Notes: generated by a model from the sequence alone, not told the origin. Shown: positions 16,189-25,443, numbered from the stretch's first letter. The stretch is DNA of 64,000 nucleotides from Flavobacterium panacagri (GCF_030378165.1 NZ_CP119766.1:1302001-1366000), one strand, 5' to 3'. Numbers and translations are program-made.

Positions 16189-16216
16189 TTGTTCGCTCAT
16201 TTATTAGTTAATTTTG
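16189..16216 (+). promoter_or_regulatory. Promoter of the envelope cluster
   Basis: TTG at 16189-16191 and TAATTTTG at 16209-16216 are separated by 17 bp. The predicted start near 16223 leaves a leader of about 178 nt before the sulfatase ATG. The rest of the 533-bp gap after pyk holds the operator-like sites and no gene. Confidence 0.55.
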
Positions 16217-16400
16217 AGAAGCTTAAAAAAAAAGTTAAAAAACTATGTTTCAGATTTTTAAGTAAAAACAAATTTGAAACACCTTCAAAATACAGCCTAC
16301 TCTTTATTAAAAGCCTTTTTAAAATTACATTTTCCCATTTCTTTTTTTGGATTTACAACCTCATATACATAACAAGAATCATTAACGAATTTTTATTATC

Positions 16401-18080
16401 ATGAAACAAATCAAACGAAAATGCGGATTTACATTTGCCATAAAGGTATTTACACTACTATTTTTTGCAGGAGTTTCTGTAACTGCACAGAGCAAAAAGC
16501 CAAATATTTTGGTGCTTTGGGGAGATGATATCGGAACAACTAATATAAGTGCTTACAGCGATGGACTTATGGGATATACTACTCCCAATATTGATCGTTT
16601 AGCCAATGAAGGATTACGCTTTTTGCATTACTACGGAGAACAAAGCTGTACCGCTGGGCGTGCTGCTTTTTTAACAGGACAGCATGGACTTAGAACTGGA
16701 TTAACAAAAGTAGGTTTCCCAGGAGCGCCTATGGGAATGAGCCAGTTGGACCCTTCTATAGGAGGTATAATGAAAAGCTTGGGATACACAACAGGACAGT
16801 TTGGTAAAAACCACGTAGGAGATCGTAACGAAAGTTTACCAACTGTAAACGGTTTTGACGAATTCTTTGGCAACTTATATCACTTAAATGCAGAAGAAGA
16901 ACCAGAATTACCTGATTATCCTAAAGATCCAGAGTATTTGAAAAAATTTGGGCCTAGAGGTGTTTTGAAATGTACTGCAACAAATGTTGATGATGCGACA
17001 ACAGATCCTCGTTTTGGCAGAGTTGGAAAACAAAAAATCGAAGACACAGGAGCACTTACGAAAAAAAGAATGGAAACAGTAGATGATGAAACATCCGCAG
17101 CAGCTATAGATTTTATTAAAAGACAACATGCCGCGGGAAAACCATTTTTCTGCTGGTTTAATGCTACTCGTATGCACTTGCGTACACATGTTAGAGCAGA
17201 ACATAGAGGAAGATATACCCATGGTGACAGTGAATACATCGATGGTATGATCGAACATGATGAAACTATTGGAAGTATTATAAAGGCATTAGATGATTTG
17301 GGAATTGCAGATAATACTATTGTGGTTTATTCTACAGATAATGGCCCTCACATGAATACATGGCCAGACGGAGCGATGACACCATTCCGTTCTGAGAAAA
17401 ATACCAACTGGGAAGGAGCTTTCCGTGTACCATGTATCGTTCGCTGGCCAGGGCATATTAAACCAGGAGTAACGACTGAATTGATGAGCCATAATGATTG
17501 GATCCCAACTTTTGCTTCGATTGCAGGAGAGCCAGATATCATTAATAAACTTTTAAAAGGTTACAATGCGAACGGAAAAACATATAAAGTTCATTTAGAT
17601 GGTTTTGATCAAAGTAAATTTTTAGAAGGTAAAACACAAAAAAGCGCTAGAGATAAATTCTTTTATACAGATGATGATGGACTTTTAGTTGGTTTAAGAG
17701 AAGGAGATTATAAATATGTTTTCGCAGAACAGCGTTTAGGAGGAACAATGGGAGTTTGGGCAGAACCATTTACAAAACTGCGTTTACAGAAAATATTCAA
17801 TTTATATCAGGATCCATTTGAAAGAGCTGATATTACTTCGAATACTTTCTGGGATTGGCAGATGAATCATGTACAGCTAATGTATGGTGCCATTCAAGAT
17901 GTAGTCGTATTTGCGGAAACATTTAAGGATTATCCTCCAAGATCAATTCCGCCAAGTTTCTCTGCTTATACTATAATGGAAGAAGCGATGAAAGATATCA
18001 AAGCTCAAAAATATATTGAGAAAAATGTACTTCCTAAATTAAAAGAGGACGAAGAGACAGCTTCAAAAAAGAAAAAATAA
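16401..18080 (+). CDS. Secreted arylsulfatase-type sulfatase
   Basis: This is an exported type I sulfatase that hydrolyses a sulfate ester. A signal peptide ends near residue 30 (GVSVTAQ). The metal site begins with GDDIG (41-45). The formylglycine motif is C83-T-A-G-R87, with alanine in the Pro/Ala position and glycine where serine is usual. It is followed by AAFLTGQH. The second metal half is in STDNGPHMN. At 559 residues it is full length, with a lysine-rich end. It is the first gene of the cluster and lies 3' of the operator-like palindromes. It needs a formylglycine maturase, which is not in this window. The substrate is unknown. Confidence 0.9.
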   Translation: MKQIKRKCGFTFAIKVFTLLFFAGVSVTAQSKKPNILVLWGDDIGTTNISAYSDGLMGYTTPNIDRLANEGLRFLHYYGEQSCTAGRAAFLTGQHGLRTGLTKVGFPGAPMGMSQLDPSIGGIMKSLGYTTGQFGKNHVGDRNESLPTVNGFDEFFGNLYHLNAEEEPELPDYPKDPEYLKKFGPRGVLKCTATNVDDATTDPRFGRVGKQKIEDTGALTKKRMETVDDETSAAAIDFIKRQHAAGKPFFCWFNATRMHLRTHVRAEHRGRYTHGDSEYIDGMIEHDETIGSIIKALDDLGIADNTIVVYSTDNGPHMNTWPDGAMTPFRSEKNTNWEGAFRVPCIVRWPGHIKPGVTTELMSHNDWIPTFASIAGEPDIINKLLKGYNANGKTYKVHLDGFDQSKFLEGKTQKSARDKFFYTDDDGLLVGLREGDYKYVFAEQRLGGTMGVWAEPFTKLRLQKIFNLYQDPFERADITSNTFWDWQMNHVQLMYGAIQDVVVFAETFKDYPPRSIPPSFSAYTIMEEAMKDIKAQKYIEKNVLPKLKEDEETASKKKK

Positions 18081-18090
18081 AAACATAAAA

Positions 18091-18126
18091 AATAGAGCTT
18101 GAATCTTCTATACTTCAAGCTCTATT
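18091..18126 (+). promoter_or_regulatory. Intercistronic hairpin between sulfatase and HAD lipoprotein genes
   Basis: AATAGAGCTTGAA and TTCAAGCTCTATT form a perfect 13-bp stem around 10 nt. No T-run follows, so it is more likely an RNA processing or stability element within an operon than a full terminator. Confidence 0.5.
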
Positions 18127-18146
18127 AACTTCAAAAAATCAATATC

Positions 18147-19163
18147 ATGTATAAGAAAATATATGTGTTGCCTCTGTTTTTGTTTTTATTGATTTCTTGT
18201 AAAAACAAATCAGAAGACACTACTATTATTAGTCCAAAAGATAGTACGGCATTAGTCACAAATAATGGAGATCCTTTGCCGAGCTGGAATGATGGTGCTT
18301 TAAAAAAAGATATTATTGCTTATGTCGAAAAGGTAACCAAAGAGGGGAGCCCAGATTTTATTCCAGTGCAGAACCGAATTGCCACATTTGATAATGATGG
18401 AACGCTTTGGGCAGAAAAACCATTGGTTCAGGAATTATTTGCTTTTTACCGAGTAAAAAAAATGGTGGAAGCCAATCCTGCTTTGGCACAAAAACAGCCT
18501 TTTAAAGCGGTATTAGAAAAAGATAAAAGCTACTTTGAAAAAGGCGGAGACAAGGCGCTTATCGAATTGGTGGCAGCAACTCATACCGGAATGTCAGAAG
18601 ATGAATTTGAAGCTTCGGTTTTAGATTTTTTTAAAGATGCAAAAGTTCCTGGAAAAAATGTCGCTGTAAAACAGATCCGTTATCAGCCTCAGTTGGAACT
18701 TTTGAATTATCTGCGTGCCAACGGATTTAAAACATTTATCGTAACAGGAGGAACAATCGAAGTGGTTCGGGGAATTTCTGAAGAGTTTTATGGTATCCCG
18801 AAAGAACAAGTTGTGGGGACTTCTTTTAAATATAAATACGATCCGGAGAAAAATGTGGTCAAGAGAGAGCCTGCTTTGGATCTTTTTAATGACAAAGAAG
18901 GAAAACCTGTTAGTATTCAACTTCATATCGGACAACGTCCAGTATTTGCCTGTGGTAATGAAGGCGGAGCTGGAGACCTTGCTATGCTCAAATATTCGCA
19001 GGGAAATAAATATCCATCATTTCAAATGATTGTAAATCATAATGATTCAATCAGAGAATATAATTATGAGGAAATAGATAATCTTTCATTAAATACAGCT
19101 GCTAAAAATAAATATCATGTTATTAGTATAAAAGACGACTGGAAAAAAGTTTTTGCAGATTAA
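18147..19163 (+). CDS. HAD-family phosphatase-like lipoprotein
   Basis: This is a predicted lipoprotein hydrolase of the haloacid dehalogenase fold. The lipobox LISC places the lipid on Cys18. HAD motif I is at 81-86 (FDNDGT, Asp82 and Asp84), motif II is near TFIVTGGTIEVV and a later acidic motif is near ACGNEGGAGDLAML. Export of a HAD enzyme is less common than cytosolic use. Its neighbours are also exported, which suggests it removes phosphate from an envelope or extracellular molecule. The length is 338 residues. The exact substrate is unknown. Confidence 0.8.
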   Translation: MYKKIYVLPLFLFLLISCKNKSEDTTIISPKDSTALVTNNGDPLPSWNDGALKKDIIAYVEKVTKEGSPDFIPVQNRIATFDNDGTLWAEKPLVQELFAFYRVKKMVEANPALAQKQPFKAVLEKDKSYFEKGGDKALIELVAATHTGMSEDEFEASVLDFFKDAKVPGKNVAVKQIRYQPQLELLNYLRANGFKTFIVTGGTIEVVRGISEEFYGIPKEQVVGTSFKYKYDPEKNVVKREPALDLFNDKEGKPVSIQLHIGQRPVFACGNEGGAGDLAMLKYSQGNKYPSFQMIVNHNDSIREYNYEEIDNLSLNTAAKNKYHVISIKDDWKKVFAD

Positions 19164-19230
19164 TATTTACTGTTTCCAAGTTGATGATTATAGATCTGAT
19201 TTGCTTTTTTAATTGATTAAATAAAATGGT

Positions 19231-20034
19231 ATGAAAAATTCTTTTCTAATATTAATGCTGATGTTATCAGTTCATTTTACAATTTCAGCACAAGAAGAAG
19301 CAAAGTCTGGAAATAGTGCGCAAGAACTAGCTGATAAAATGGCAAATCCCGTGGCAAGTTTGATTAGTGTTCCACTGCAAAATAATCTTACTTATGGAAT
19401 TGGTCCATATAATGGGATAAAATATCAGATTAATATACAGCCCGTTGTTCCTTTTAAATTAAGCGAAAATCTAAATTTAATTACCCGTTATATACTTCCA
19501 GTGGTAGACCAGCAAGATGTTACGGGAGAAAATACACATGAATTTGGTTTGAGCGATGCAACAGTAACTGCTTTTTTTGCACCAAAAAGCAAGAAACTAA
19601 TTTATGGAATTGGCCCCGCTTTTTTAATCCCAACCGCTACAGAAAAATTTTTAGGAACAGAAAAATTTGGAATTGGGCCAAGTGTTTTGGTCATGCATCA
19701 AGGAAAAGGACTTTCAATAGGTTTTTTAGCTAATCAAATTTGGTCGGTAGCAGGAGCGTCTGACCGTGCTGATTTCAATCAGTTTTACACACAAATATTT
19801 CTAACACATAGTTATAAAAGTGGCGCAAGTTTAGGCATTACTTCAGAAATTACTCAAAACTGGCAGGGCAATACAACTTTAATTACAATTAGTCCAAATG
19901 TTGGTGCTATTACAAAATTAGGAGGTCAGACCATGCAATTTGCGGTTATGCCTTTAATTCCGGTTGTGGGACACCAATCTATTAAACCAGACTGGGGATT
20001 AAGAGCAGTGGTAGCCTTTATATTTCCGCAGTAA
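19231..20034 (+). CDS. Outer-membrane beta-barrel-like protein
   Basis: The 267-residue protein has a signal peptide (cleavage near SAQ, residues 19-21). Many short alternating strands follow, such as LNLITRYILPVV, GIGPAFLIPTAT and AVMPLIPVVGHQ, ending in VVAFIFPQ with an aromatic residue near the C-terminus. It resembles the small channel-like proteins annotated as neuromedin U or phenol-degradation MetA type transporters. No enzyme motif is seen. It lies 67 bp after the HAD lipoprotein gene and could be a pore for the substrate of the cluster. Confidence 0.65.
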   Translation: MKNSFLILMLMLSVHFTISAQEEAKSGNSAQELADKMANPVASLISVPLQNNLTYGIGPYNGIKYQINIQPVVPFKLSENLNLITRYILPVVDQQDVTGENTHEFGLSDATVTAFFAPKSKKLIYGIGPAFLIPTATEKFLGTEKFGIGPSVLVMHQGKGLSIGFLANQIWSVAGASDRADFNQFYTQIFLTHSYKSGASLGITSEITQNWQGNTTLITISPNVGAITKLGGQTMQFAVMPLIPVVGHQSIKPDWGLRAVVAFIFPQ

Positions 20035-20188
20035 ATTTCATAAGAGTTTTTAGAAAATATCACTTTAATTTTTTAATAGTATCAATGAAAACCAAATTTT
20101 AAGAATTGGCACGTTTTCATGGTTTGAGAAAAAAACGAAGAAATAAAAGATTAGGAAGCTGAAATTAAATCATTAATAATATTCTAGT

Positions 20189-21661
20189 ATGAAAAATAAA
20201 TGCCAAATAATTCTAGCCGTAATTTCTTTACTATTAAGCTTTGGCTGTAAAGAGTCAACTATAAAAAATCCAGATACAGCAGTAGTTTCACAACCTGGCT
20301 CCGAAATAAAAATGGATGGCGATCTGCCTTCAAAAGAATCTGTTTCGTTATTGTTTGACGAAATGGACACCCAGCAGGCAACACAATGTTATTTGTGGGG
20401 ACTTCCAATTGTGGCTTTCGCCGAATGGCAGTATCAACATTATAAAACATTTAATGCATCGAGCAATGATCTTGTTTTGTATAATACTTATGATGACCGA
20501 TTGGGTATTTTGACGGCTAATGCTACAACTCCGTATATAATGACATTTATTGATCTCGCCGCTAACGGGCCAACTGTAATTGAAATGCCTGCGGGTCGTA
20601 CTGCAGGAGGTTTGGCGGATTTTTGGCAGAGAGAGCAGGCAACAATTGGAGAAATGGGGCCTGATAAGGGAAAAGGCGGAAAATATATTTTGGTGCCGCC
20701 AACCTTAAAGGACTTTAAAGCCGATGGATATTTTATAGTTCCCTGCAACACTGTCAATATGTTTTTTGGTTTTAGAGCTTTGGATCCTGATCCTAAAACA
20801 ACAGAAACATTATTGAAACAGGTAAAAATTTATCCGTACGCACAAAGAGCAAATCCAACTCCGACAAAAGTGGTCAGCCCGCCAGCAGGTAAAAAATGGT
20901 TGGGAATTCAGCCAGCAGGAATTGCTTATTGGGAACGCCTTCATGCAATTCTGCAAAACGAACCTGTTGAAGAACGCGATCGTTTTTTTATGGCTTGGCT
21001 TAAAAATTTGGGTATAGAAAAAGGGAAACCTTTTACACCCGACGAACGGCAGAAAAAGATTTTAATATTGGGTGCCGAGAAAGGACAGCAAATGGCAATG
21101 GCGAATTCTTTTGAAAAACGTTTTGCAGCTGTAAAACATTGGCCGGACAAAAAATGGGATTATGTTATGATTCTCTCAGATCCATCACAGCGTACTGCTA
21201 ATTATGATGAATTTTTCGAAAGATCATCTTACTTCTATGAGGCAGTTACCTATTCAAAAGCCATGATGACCAAAATACCAAATGTAGGACAAGCATACTT
21301 GGGAGCTTATTTTGATAATAATGGAAACTGGTTAAACGGTTCTAAAAATTATACCTTAAATATTCCAGCAAATCCTCCAGCAGTTAATTTCTGGTCTATA
21401 ACAGTTTACGATTCGGCAACTAGATGTTTGATTGATAATCCGCAGAAAAATGCTGATCTGTCTTCTCGTAAAGATTTAATAAAAAATGCAGATGGTTCTA
21501 TCGATTTGTATTTTGGCCCAAAAGCACCAGCGGGCAAAGAAAAAAATTGGGTACAGACTTTACCAGGTAAACACTGGTTTACTTATATGCGTTTCTATGG
21601 CCCTACAAAAGCATATTTTGACAAAAGCTGGAAAATGGATGACATTAAAGAAGTGAAATAA
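20189..21661 (+). CDS. DUF1254/DUF1214 domain lipoprotein
   Basis: This is a predicted lipoprotein of 490 residues with its lipobox near LSFGCKES (Cys20). The N-terminal part, about 60-200, matches DUF1254: ATQCYLWGLPIVAFAEWQ, the TPYIMTFIDLAANGPTVIEMP region and GGLADFWQRE. The C-terminal part, about 370-480, matches DUF1214: NGSKNYTLNIPANPPAVNFWSITVYD, with IDNPQKNADLSSR (motifs given in parts). The biochemical role of this pair of domains is not established. It ends 12 bp before the DUF2252 gene, so the two are co-transcribed. Confidence 0.85.
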   Translation: MKNKCQIILAVISLLLSFGCKESTIKNPDTAVVSQPGSEIKMDGDLPSKESVSLLFDEMDTQQATQCYLWGLPIVAFAEWQYQHYKTFNASSNDLVLYNTYDDRLGILTANATTPYIMTFIDLAANGPTVIEMPAGRTAGGLADFWQREQATIGEMGPDKGKGGKYILVPPTLKDFKADGYFIVPCNTVNMFFGFRALDPDPKTTETLLKQVKIYPYAQRANPTPTKVVSPPAGKKWLGIQPAGIAYWERLHAILQNEPVEERDRFFMAWLKNLGIEKGKPFTPDERQKKILILGAEKGQQMAMANSFEKRFAAVKHWPDKKWDYVMILSDPSQRTANYDEFFERSSYFYEAVTYSKAMMTKIPNVGQAYLGAYFDNNGNWLNGSKNYTLNIPANPPAVNFWSITVYDSATRCLIDNPQKNADLSSRKDLIKNADGSIDLYFGPKAPAGKEKNWVQTLPGKHWFTYMRFYGPTKAYFDKSWKMDDIKEVK

Positions 21662-21673
21662 AATTCATTTTTT

Positions 21674-23074
21674 ATGACCGAAAAGACAGCAAATAATACC
21701 GAGAATCTTTTTGATCCTTTAGCATCAAAAGCAGAGCGTTATGAGAAAGGAGCCATAATCCGAAAAATTGTGCCTCGTTCTTCTCATCAAGAATGGACTG
21801 CGCCGGAAGATCGTGAAGATCCAATTGCTGTATTGATCAAAACAAGTACTGGAAGAATTGAAGATCTGCTTCCCATTCGATATAGAAGAATGATCGAATC
21901 ACCTTTTGCATTTTATAGAGGCGCGGCGGCAATTATGGCGGCAGATTTGGTAAATACACCCAATACAGGAATGCAAGTACAGCTTTGTGGAGATTGTCAT
22001 CTAATGAATTTTGGAGGATTTGCAACTCCAGAGCGTAAATTGGTCTTTGATATTAATGATTTTGATGAAACTTTTCACGGCTCTTGGGAATGGGATGTTA
22101 AAAGACTCGCTGCCAGTTTTGCCATTGCTGGAAAATGGAGAAAATTTTCTAACAAAGATTGTAAAGAATTTGCCTGGCATGTGGCAGATAGTTATAAAAG
22201 ACACATGCTGGAATACAGTAAATTATCGGCATTGCAGATTTGGTATGCCGATATTGATTTAGCCGATCTTATTGAATTAGGTAAAGATGAAGAATTAAAA
22301 GAATTTCAGCAGAAGCGGATTAAAAAAGCAGCCGAATCTACAGCTCACGAAAAGGAGTTTGCAAAAATGACGTATCTCGATGGAGTTCGAGCTAGAATAA
22401 AAGACGATCCCCCGCTGATTTATCATCCGTCAGGAACCGATGAAAATTATACCTTAAGAGAAGCCAAAGTCATTCATAAGCGATATATAGAATCGCTTCC
22501 AGAAGATAAACAGGTTTTGTTGAGCCGTTACACTATGCATGATTTTGCGATAAAAGTGGTAGGTGTGGGAAGTGTTGGAACACTTTGCGGTATAAGCTTA
22601 TTAATGTCGGCAACGGGAGAACCTATCTTTTTACAATTTAAAGAAGCCAGAAAAAGTGTTTTAGAAGCTAATGTAGAGAATAAACCAAAATATAAACATC
22701 AAGGTGAACGGATTGTAATGGGACAAAAATTAATGCAGTCAGCATCGGATATGTTTTTAGGATGGACAAATGATGACAGAGGAAGGTTCTTTTATATTCG
22801 TCAGCTTCGAGATGCTAAAATAAAACCGGTTATCGAAATCATGAAAGTAGATAATATGGCCGATTACGCCAAAGCCTGCGGATGGGCGCTTGCACGGGCA
22901 CATGCACGATCTGGCGATCCGTCAATGCTTTCAGGTTATATTGGAAATAATAATGAATTTGCTAATGCAGTCTCAAAGTTTTCCATGTTATATGCACATC
23001 AAAACGAAATCGATTACAATAAATTGGTCGAAGCCGTAAAAGAAGGAAGATTGCCTATTTCGGCAGAAATATAA
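21674..23074 (+). CDS. DUF2252 protein, kinase-like fold
   Basis: This 466-residue protein lacks a signal peptide and should be cytosolic, unlike its neighbours. The DUF2252 signatures are FYRGAAAIMAADL, CGDCHLMNFGGF and FDINDFDETFHGSWEWDVKRL (in parts: FDINDFDET, WEWDVKRLAAS). The GDxHxxNFG and DxNDFD pattern resembles the catalytic and metal loops of aminoglycoside phosphotransferase-type kinases. A phosphotransferase activity is therefore possible but unproven. A cytosolic member inside a secreted-protein cluster is notable. Confidence 0.8.
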   Translation: MTEKTANNTENLFDPLASKAERYEKGAIIRKIVPRSSHQEWTAPEDREDPIAVLIKTSTGRIEDLLPIRYRRMIESPFAFYRGAAAIMAADLVNTPNTGMQVQLCGDCHLMNFGGFATPERKLVFDINDFDETFHGSWEWDVKRLAASFAIAGKWRKFSNKDCKEFAWHVADSYKRHMLEYSKLSALQIWYADIDLADLIELGKDEELKEFQQKRIKKAAESTAHEKEFAKMTYLDGVRARIKDDPPLIYHPSGTDENYTLREAKVIHKRYIESLPEDKQVLLSRYTMHDFAIKVVGVGSVGTLCGISLLMSATGEPIFLQFKEARKSVLEANVENKPKYKHQGERIVMGQKLMQSASDMFLGWTNDDRGRFFYIRQLRDAKIKPVIEIMKVDNMADYAKACGWALARAHARSGDPSMLSGYIGNNNEFANAVSKFSMLYAHQNEIDYNKLVEAVKEGRLPISAEI

Positions 23075-23099
23075 TTTTCAGTAATTAAAAAAGATAAGT

Positions 23100-23840
23100 A
23101 TGAATCGAAAAATGATGTTCTTAATCAGTTTTCTGATTATAACAACGACAACACAAAGTCAGACACAACGTATTGATTCTGCAGCTGTTTATATTTTGAA
23201 CAGAACTACAGAATCTTTACAGTACATAAAATCATGCAGTTTTAAATCGGTTATGACGTATGATATTTTTAACGAAAGTCTGGGCTTGGTTAAGCATTCT
23301 ATAAATGAAAAAGTTTCGATAAAATTTCCAGATAAAATGAAAATTACATCCACTGGAGATAAAGGAAACAGAAGTTTATGGTACAACGGAAAAACGCTCC
23401 ATTATTATTCTTTTGATAATAATACTTATGCCGTTACAGATGCGCCAAAATCGGTTATTCAAACCATCGATGAAACCAGTAAAAAATTCGGAATCGAATT
23501 TCCTGCCGCCGATTTTTTTTATGAAACCTTTTTGGAAGATTTAAAATCAGAACAAGGCACTCTAATGTATTTAGGAAAAACAATTCTTGACGATAAGGAA
23601 TGTTTTCATCTTGCAGGAAAAGACAAAAACAAAAGTTTTCAGTTCTGGATTGGAAACGATGATAATTTCCTGCCCATCAAAATGGTAATTGTTTATACAA
23701 ATGATTCCAATAAACCGCAATACGAAGCAGTTTACAAAGACTGGATCATCAATCCTGATTTCTCCGATTTTATGTTTGAATTTTCGATACCGCCAAAAGC
23801 TTCAAAAGTAAAATTACAGCCTAGAGAAGAAAAAAAATAA
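23100..23840 (+). CDS. DUF2092 exported protein
   Basis: This exported 246-residue protein has a signal peptide to about residue 20 (FLIITTTTQSQ). The body resembles DUF2092 and LolA/LolB-like lipoprotein-carrier folds: AVYILNRTTESLQYIKSCSF, KFPDKMKITSTGDKG, the WYNGKTLHYYS strand and FQFWIGNDDNFLPIKMVI. Members of this fold bind lipid or lipoprotein acyl chains in the periplasm; here that is inference. It lies 25 bp after the DUF2252 gene and 18 bp before the proline-rich gene, inside one operon. Confidence 0.75.
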   Translation: MNRKMMFLISFLIITTTTQSQTQRIDSAAVYILNRTTESLQYIKSCSFKSVMTYDIFNESLGLVKHSINEKVSIKFPDKMKITSTGDKGNRSLWYNGKTLHYYSFDNNTYAVTDAPKSVIQTIDETSKKFGIEFPAADFFYETFLEDLKSEQGTLMYLGKTILDDKECFHLAGKDKNKSFQFWIGNDDNFLPIKMVIVYTNDSNKPQYEAVYKDWIINPDFSDFMFEFSIPPKASKVKLQPREEKK

Positions 23841-23858
23841 TCTTTTAAATTCTTTATC

Positions 23859-24605
23859 ATGAAATTAGATTTACTTAAAAATATAAAAGCGTGGATTTTA
23901 GTAATAGTGTTTGCATTGATGCTAGTACCAGAATCTGTAACGGCGCAGCGTTTTGGTCATTTTACACCACATGCCGTAATGCCTCGCCCGATGCCGATAC
24001 ATCCAAACCCGAGACCAATTCCGCCGGGTCCTACACCACGTCCGATTCCTCCAAGACCAATACCACCCGGACCGCGTCCAATTCCACCACATCCTTATCC
24101 GAGACCGTTGCCACCACCGCCACCGTTTCATCCTTATCCAGTACCGTTTCCGTACATCTATCATCCATTTGTGCCTTATTATTGGGGACCAACATGGTAT
24201 CCAGTTGGATTCTTTTTAACCACATTAACAACGGCTGCAATTGTTGTTTCTGTAGAAAATAACAGCTACAATTATGATGACGGAGTTTATTATACAAAAG
24301 AATCAAACGGATACAAAGTAGTTCCTGCGCCATTAGGAGCAACAATTCCTGAACTGCCAAAAGGATATATTACGATCACTGTTGATGGAATCGATTACTA
24401 TTATTATGGAGGAACCTATTATATAAAAGATACTTCTAAATATAAAGTAGTGACCCCACCGGTTGGAGCAGTAGTACAGCATCTGCCAGAAGGAGCCGAA
24501 GAAAAAACGATAGAGGGACAGAAATATATGATCTATAATAACGTGTATTATCAGCCCATTTCAAAAGATGGACAAGACAGTTATGTAGTCGTACAAGGGA
24601 AATAA
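23859..24605 (+). CDS. Exported proline-rich protein, DUF6515-like
   Basis: The 248-residue protein has a signal peptide ending at about 29 (SVTAQ). Residues 40-105 are a low-complexity stretch of Pro, Arg, His and Gly (units like PRPIPPGP). A hydrophobic segment follows at about 115-135. Two tandem repeats of a YKVV-P-GA-I-LP module then lie at about 150-170 and 190-210 (YKVVPAPLGATIPELP, YKVVTPPVGAVVQHLP). This is the layout of DUF6515 proteins. It probably has a structural role at the cell surface or in the periplasm. It is the last gene of the first operon block; the next gene has its own promoter. Confidence 0.75.
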   Translation: MKLDLLKNIKAWILVIVFALMLVPESVTAQRFGHFTPHAVMPRPMPIHPNPRPIPPGPTPRPIPPRPIPPGPRPIPPHPYPRPLPPPPPFHPYPVPFPYIYHPFVPYYWGPTWYPVGFFLTTLTTAAIVVSVENNSYNYDDGVYYTKESNGYKVVPAPLGATIPELPKGYITITVDGIDYYYYGGTYYIKDTSKYKVVTPPVGAVVQHLPEGAEEKTIEGQKYMIYNNVYYQPISKDGQDSYVVVQGK

Positions 24606-24667
24606 AGTATAAATCTTTAAGTCAATATGAAGAGAAAGTAAAAATAAGTAAGATTTTATTTGTTTAA

Positions 24668-24699
24668 TTGTGTTAATTGAATAAAATCGTTTATCTTTG
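24668..24699 (+). promoter_or_regulatory. Promoter of the DUF4136 lipoprotein gene
   Basis: TTG at 24668-24670 and TATCTTTG at 24692-24699 are separated by 21 bp. The leader is about 140 nt. Confidence 0.65.
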
Positions 24700-24845
24700 A
24701 TAGTGAGCTAAATAATTGTTATACAAATACTTGTGTTGATTGAACAATTGTTAAGACATTCTACGCCTTTCCTTCCATTCATGATTTTTAGATTTTAATA
24801 AGATTCGAGTTAAACAGATTTAATTATTAATTTAAATACCACAAC

Positions 24846-25424
24846 ATGAATATTAAAAAATCAAATCTTCGTATCATCCCATTATTATTTATGGGTTTAA
24901 TTTACAGCTGTTCTCCAACTGTAAAAGTCACAACAGATTATGACCATGCCGCCAATTTTGGAGAATACAGAACCTTTGCGGTTTATGACTTAAAAGCGCA
25001 GGAAGGTCAGGTTAATCAATTAAACGTCGATCGCGTGACAAAAGCGATTCGAAACGAAATGCTGGCCAAAGGCTTTACAGAATCAGACAATCCAGATTTA
25101 AAAGTAAATGCAGTATCTATTTTAAAGAATAAAACTTCAATGAGTGCCAATACTGATTTTTATGGATATGGCGGTATGTATCGTCCTTATGGATATTGGG
25201 GAGGCGGTGCCATGATGGGCGGTGCCAACACAACATTCAATACTTATGATTATGTAGACGGTTCGCTGGTAATTGATATTGTATCTACCAAAACACAGAA
25301 ACTGATTTGGCAGGGAATCGGAAATGCCGAAATCGACAGTAAACCAGACAATCCAGAAGAATTTATTAATAGCTCTATCAAAAAAATACTGGCGGGTTTT
25401 CCTCCTGGTACAGAGAAAAAATAA
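24846..25424 (+). CDS. DUF4136 lipoprotein
   Basis: The 192-residue lipoprotein has its lipobox in LIYSCSP (cysteine near residue 22). The DUF4136 body starts VKVTTDYDHAANFGEYRTFAVYD and ends LVIDIVSTKTQKLIWQGIGNAEI, both typical of the family. A glycine- and tyrosine-rich insert, YGYGGMYRPYGYWGGGAMMGG in part, lies at about 102-125. Function is unknown; members are often found in outer-membrane stress loci. It has its own promoter and a downstream hairpin (25444-25486), so it is a separate transcription unit inside the cluster. Confidence 0.85.
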   Translation: MNIKKSNLRIIPLLFMGLIYSCSPTVKVTTDYDHAANFGEYRTFAVYDLKAQEGQVNQLNVDRVTKAIRNEMLAKGFTESDNPDLKVNAVSILKNKTSMSANTDFYGYGGMYRPYGYWGGGAMMGGANTTFNTYDYVDGSLVIDIVSTKTQKLIWQGIGNAEIDSKPDNPEEFINSSIKKILAGFPPGTEKK

Positions 25425-25443
25425 GTCTTACTTATCATAAAAA

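Noticed and set aside
24031..24360. Minus-strand open frame opposite the proline-rich gene
   Set aside because: It is the reverse of a low-complexity GC-richer proline tract, which opens false frames; the plus-strand product has a signal peptide and conserved repeats.
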